8,504 bases of DNA, taken from the NCBI GenBank assembly GCA_946886865.1, contig CAMPJI010000093.1, positions 1 through 8,504 on the forward strand, read 5' to 3'. The stretch comes from an uncultured Lysobacterales bacterium (GTDB lineage Bacteria > Pseudomonadota > Gammaproteobacteria > Xanthomonadales > Xanthomonadaceae). How positions within the stretch are numbered: position 1 is the first letter of the stretch; every line of letters starts with the position of its first letter. The translations under genes and the position numbers were made by a program. This document shows, one piece after another, positions 6,447-8,504 of the stretch. The notes beneath the pieces were generated by a model, which was not told where the DNA came from, searched no databases, and saw nothing but the letters and a program-made list of their open reading frames with translations.

Positions 6447-7042
6447 GCGGTGCCCGTCGGACGGGGGGCGTCGACCGGCGCCCGGCGGGGCTGCATGATC
6501 CACGGGGCATCCGGCAGCGCGTCGCCGTATGTCTCGCGCACCCACGGGTAGCTGCACAGCGACTTCATGAGCATGGCCGCGCGGATGCCCGACTCGGGCA
6601 TCACATGCTGCCCGACCTCGCGGAAGCCGAAACTGCCGTGGAACAGCAGCACCGGGTCGTTGGCGCCTTCCAGGAACACCTCGCATGCCATCTGCGGGTA
6701 GCGCAGTTCCGAGTAGCTCTGCGCATCGGCATACAGCGCGCGGCCGACGCCGCCGCCGCGGCGGCGGCTGGCCACCACGATGCGGTCGATGTAGAAGAAG
6801 TCCGGATAGCGCTCGCGGAACCAGCGGAAGTTGCTGCTGTCGTGCTCGGCGGAGGCGGCCACACCGATCAGGAAACCCGCCATCGTCCCGTCGCGTTCGG
6901 CGATGCGGAAATACTCGGCGTGGTCGAAAAAGCGGCGCAGTTTCGTGGCGTCCAGCGGCAGGATGGCGGGTCCGGCGGCGTTGTTGAGGGCAAGGACGGA
7001 ATCCAGCTCGTGCTCGCGCACGTCGCGGACGACGATCGACAT
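6443..7042 (-). CDS. GNAT-family N-acetyltransferase, first gene of the min operon
   Basis: This 199-aa single-domain GNAT protein should transfer the acetyl group of acetyl-CoA to an amine. The substrate is unknown. The start resembles 'RDVREHELDSVLALNNAAG' of GNAT beta1-alpha1. 'EYFRIAERDGTMAGFLIGV' is beta2-beta4. 'FYIDRIVVASRRRGGGVGRAL' (about 83-103) is motif A, in which R95-x-x-G98-x-G100 forms the CoA pyrophosphate loop. 'ACEVFLEGANDPVLLFHGSFGFREVG' (119-144) is motif B with the usual 'HxxxGF'. It resembles, from memory, the predicted-acetyltransferase family COG3818. The ATG at 7042 is chosen over the in-frame ATG at 7078 because GGAG (7053-7050) lies 7 nt upstream and the protein then starts at the domain. 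Its stop overlaps the minC start by 4 bp, so the two are translated in a coupled manner. A role in division is inferred from context only. Confidence 0.92.
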   Translation of the reverse strand: MSIVVRDVREHELDSVLALNNAAGPAILPLDATKLRRFFDHAEYFRIAERDGTMAGFLIGVAASAEHDSSNFRWFRERYPDFFYIDRIVVASRRRGGGVGRALYADAQSYSELRYPQMACEVFLEGANDPVLLFHGSFGFREVGQHVMPESGIRAAMLMKSLCSYPWVRETYGDALPDAPWIMQPRRAPVDAPRPTGTA

Positions 7043-7079
7043 TCCGGAGCTCCAGTGTTCTGCGACGCGGTACAGCAAC

Positions 7080-7101
7080 GCCGCCGGGCAGGGCCGGCGG
7101 C
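7080..7101 (-). promoter_or_regulatory. Predicted 5'-terminal mRNA hairpin of the GNAT-minCDE transcript
   Basis: On the minus strand GCCGCCGG (7101-7094) and CCGGCGGC (7087-7080) form a perfect 8-bp stem with a 6-nt loop. The stem starts at the base predicted as +1 from the -10 next to it. A 5'-terminal stem of this kind could shield the transcript from pyrophosphohydrolase and RNase E attack (known for other mRNAs, inferred here). Confidence 0.45.
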
Positions 7102-7107
7102 CGGGCG

Positions 7108-7113
7108 ATTATC
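7108..7113 (-). promoter_or_regulatory. Predicted -10 box of the GNAT-minCDE operon
   Basis: GATAAT on the minus strand (five of six matches to TATAAT) is the only AT-rich hexamer in the intergenic stretch and stands out in this GC-rich DNA. It predicts +1 at about 7101, 58 nt before the GNAT start codon. The sequence 17 bp upstream (TCGCCG) is a poor -35, so activation by a protein is possible. Confidence 0.45.
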
Positions 7114-7204
7114 GCATGGCGACCCGGCTGCGGCGACTGCGACAGGCCGTGTCCGGCGGGGTCGGGCATGACTTTCGGATGGCTCCCGGCGGCCTGCATA
7201 CCGC

Positions 7205-7210
7205 TAGCAT
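7205..7210 (+). promoter_or_regulatory. Possible -10 box placing the transcription start at the kinase ATG (leaderless)
   Basis: TAGCAT (TA and AT matching TATAAT) ends 7 bases before the A of the ATG at 7217, the spacing expected between a -10 and +1. No Shine-Dalgarno is visible before the ATG. Together these suggest a leaderless mRNA, but no good -35 was found 17 bp upstream. Confidence 0.25.
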
Positions 7211-7216
7211 GCAGCG

Positions 7217-8422
7217 ATGTTGAACCGCCTGAACCATTCCCGACTGCTGCGCTACGCCGGCCTGTTCACGTGGGCGATGGTCGGCTTCCCGCTGTTGTCG
7301 TTGACGATCCAGCCGCTGGGCGACGACCTGGGCATCGCCGAGGAGGCCTTTGGCGCGCTGCGGGTGGGCTGGACGATCTGGGCCCTCTACTTCTCGTTCG
7401 GCCTCAGCTACAGCTGGGTCACCCGCAACCTCGGGGCACGCCGCGCCAACCTGTTCGACTATGCGCTGCTGGTGGTGCTCACCGGGACCGCGATCGCGAT
7501 CAGCTACTACAGCGGCAGTGGCCTGGGCAGCATCCTCCTGATGGTGGTGGCCTGCGTACTGCCGTGGCTGCTGCCCATGCCCGTGGGCGTGGCGTGGCTG
7601 GTGCTGAGCCAGTTCGTGGTGGTCCCGGTATACGTGCGCGGGCTCGACTTCACCTGGCCGGAGGCGTTGATGCAGTCGGCGCTCTACGCCGGCTTCTGCG
7701 CATTCGTGTTCGTGACCAGCCTGGTCGCGCGCCAGCAGGCGCAGGCGCGCGAGGAGCAGCGTCGCCTCAACGCCGAATTGCGCGCCACCCGCGTGCTGCT
7801 GGCCGAAAGCGCCCGCGTCAACGAGCGCACGCGCATCTCGCGCGAGCTGCACGACCTGCTGGGCCACCACCTCACCGCGCTCAGCCTCAACCTGGAAGTG
7901 GCCGGCCATCTCTCCGAAGGGCGGGTCAAAGAGCATGTGCAGCAGGCGCATACGCTGGCCCGGCTCCTGCTGACCGACGTGCGCGAGGCGGTCAGCCACC
8001 TGCGAGATGGCGGTGCGATCGATCTCGAAGCGGCGTTGCGCCCGCTCGCCGAGAACGTGCCCTCGCTCCAGATCCACATGGACATCGAGTCGCCGCTGAC
8101 CATGGACGACCCGGAGCGCGCGCACGTCCTGCTGCGCTGCACGCAGGAGGTCATCACCAACGCGGTACGCCACGCGGCGGCGCGCAACCTGTGGATCAGG
8201 GCGCACCGCGAGGAGGCCATGATCGCCATGACGGCCCGCGACGACGGCCGCGGCGCGGATGCCTTCGTGGCCGGCAACGGCCTTCGCGGCATGCGCGAGC
8301 GGCTGGCGCAATATGGCGGCCACCTCGAAATCAAGACCCGGCCTCAGGAGGGCTTCTGCCTCCACCTGATGTTGCCGGCATCGGCGGCCCCCACCGCCGT
8401 CCCCGAAGGAGTGATCGCATGA
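7217..8422 (+). CDS. DesK/NarX-type (HisKA_3) membrane sensor histidine kinase
   Basis: This 401-aa sensor kinase senses an unknown membrane or envelope cue and phosphorylates the response regulator encoded next. The N-terminal half has about six hydrophobic segments (roughly 13-31, 50-67, 80-98, 102-120, 121-140, 152-171) with very short loops, so sensing is probably within the membrane, as in DesK. A polar helix (172-203) follows as a likely coiled-coil linker. The HisKA_3 box 'ERTRISRELHDLLGHHLT' contains the phospho-acceptor His212. The ATPase domain shows the N box 'TQEVITNAVRHA' (Asn315), 'DDGRG' (342-346) and 'GNGLRGMRERL' (353-363). All catalytic motifs are intact. The stop overlaps the regulator start by 4 bp. 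The ATG at 7217 has no clear ribosome site. The similarity to DesK is at the level of architecture, and a fatty-acid-related role is not shown. Confidence 0.94.
   Translation: MLNRLNHSRLLRYAGLFTWAMVGFPLLSLTIQPLGDDLGIAEEAFGALRVGWTIWALYFSFGLSYSWVTRNLGARRANLFDYALLVVLTGTAIAISYYSGSGLGSILLMVVACVLPWLLPMPVGVAWLVLSQFVVVPVYVRGLDFTWPEALMQSALYAGFCAFVFVTSLVARQQAQAREEQRRLNAELRATRVLLAESARVNERTRISRELHDLLGHHLTALSLNLEVAGHLSEGRVKEHVQQAHTLARLLLTDVREAVSHLRDGGAIDLEAALRPLAENVPSLQIHMDIESPLTMDDPERAHVLLRCTQEVITNAVRHAAARNLWIRAHREEAMIAMTARDDGRGADAFVAGNGLRGMRERLAQYGGHLEIKTRPQEGFCLHLMLPASAAPTAVPEGVIA
8406..8411 (+). promoter_or_regulatory. Ribosome binding site of the response regulator gene
   Basis: AAGGAG lies 7 nt before the ATG at 8419, inside the last codons of the kinase gene. 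This gives the regulator a strong independent initiation signal in addition to the ATGA overlap. Confidence 0.75.
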
Positions 8423-8504
8423 TCCGTGTGATGCTTGTTGACGACCAGACCCTCGTGCGCCAGGGCGTCCGCTCGCTGCTGGCGCTGGCCGAAGGCATCG
8501 AGGT
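8419..8504 (+). CDS. NarL/FixJ-type response regulator, N-terminus only (truncated by the right edge)
   Basis: Only 28 codons are visible, from an ATG that overlaps the kinase stop codon (ATGA). They read 'MIRVMLVDDQTLVRQGVRSL' and on, a typical receiver-domain opening: beta1, then the acidic pair Asp8-Asp9, then helix alpha1. The phospho-acceptor aspartate and the DNA-binding domain lie beyond the window. The LuxR-type helix-turn-helix output is inferred from the 'DDQTLVRQGVRSLL' pattern and from pairing with a HisKA_3 kinase. It is the expected cognate partner of that kinase. Confidence 0.9.
   Translation, partial: MIRVMLVDDQTLVRQGVRSLLALAEGIE

Noticed and set aside
7043..7078. Upstream in-frame ATG (7078) for the acetyltransferase
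   Set aside because: The extra 12 residues would read across the GGAG that suits the ATG at 7042. The shorter form begins at the domain.
7109..8365. Minus-strand 418-codon open frame opposite the histidine kinase
   Set aside because: His/Arg/Gln-rich shadow. The plus strand has all kinase boxes and membrane segments.

Overview
The window is high-GC (roughly two thirds G+C by eye), densely coded bacterial DNA. The gene content and protein similarities point to a gammaproteobacterium of the Xanthomonadaceae (Lysobacter, Luteimonas, Xanthomonas or Stenotrophomonas type). The clues are a Min system close to the E. coli type, a bacterial ACE-like M2 peptidase lipoprotein, and a GTAG-headed palindromic REP-type element. 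The taxonomic call is inference from recall, not from a search.

Layout from left to right. (1) 1-1591, minus strand: the N-terminal 530 codons of a large soluble poly-HAMP signalling protein, almost certainly a hybrid histidine kinase whose catalytic part lies beyond the left edge. It contains a 276-bp tandem repeat. (2) 1592-1815: an intergenic stretch with an intrinsic terminator for the next gene and a small inverted repeat. (3) 1816-3828, minus: an M2-family (angiotensin-converting-enzyme-like) zinc dipeptidyl carboxypeptidase lipoprotein with its own predicted promoter, whose -10 sits inside a perfect 9-bp inverted repeat. (4) 3968-4450, minus: a 160-aa HEACH protein of unknown function with features of a small zinc peptidase. 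(5) 4463-4537: a head-to-head REP pair. (6) 4546-7042, minus: a four-gene operon GNAT-minC-minD-minE with ATGA coupling, a TTG start for minD, and a predicted promoter whose transcript would begin in a GC-rich hairpin. (7) 7217-8422, plus: a six-TM DesK/NarX-type histidine kinase, followed with a 4-bp overlap by its NarL/FixJ-type response regulator (8419 to the right edge, truncated).

MinC, MinD and MinE work together: MinD recruits MinC to the membrane to block FtsZ rings at the poles, and MinE drives the oscillation. The GNAT gene, upstream of and overlapping minC, is co-transcribed and probably translationally coupled. The divergent two-component pair shares a 174-bp intergenic region with the min operon. 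No mobile element, CRISPR array, rRNA or tRNA was seen. The least characterised items are the HEACH protein, the acetyltransferase at the head of the min operon, and the highly homogenised poly-HAMP array. Nothing here clearly amounts to a new defence or mobile system.
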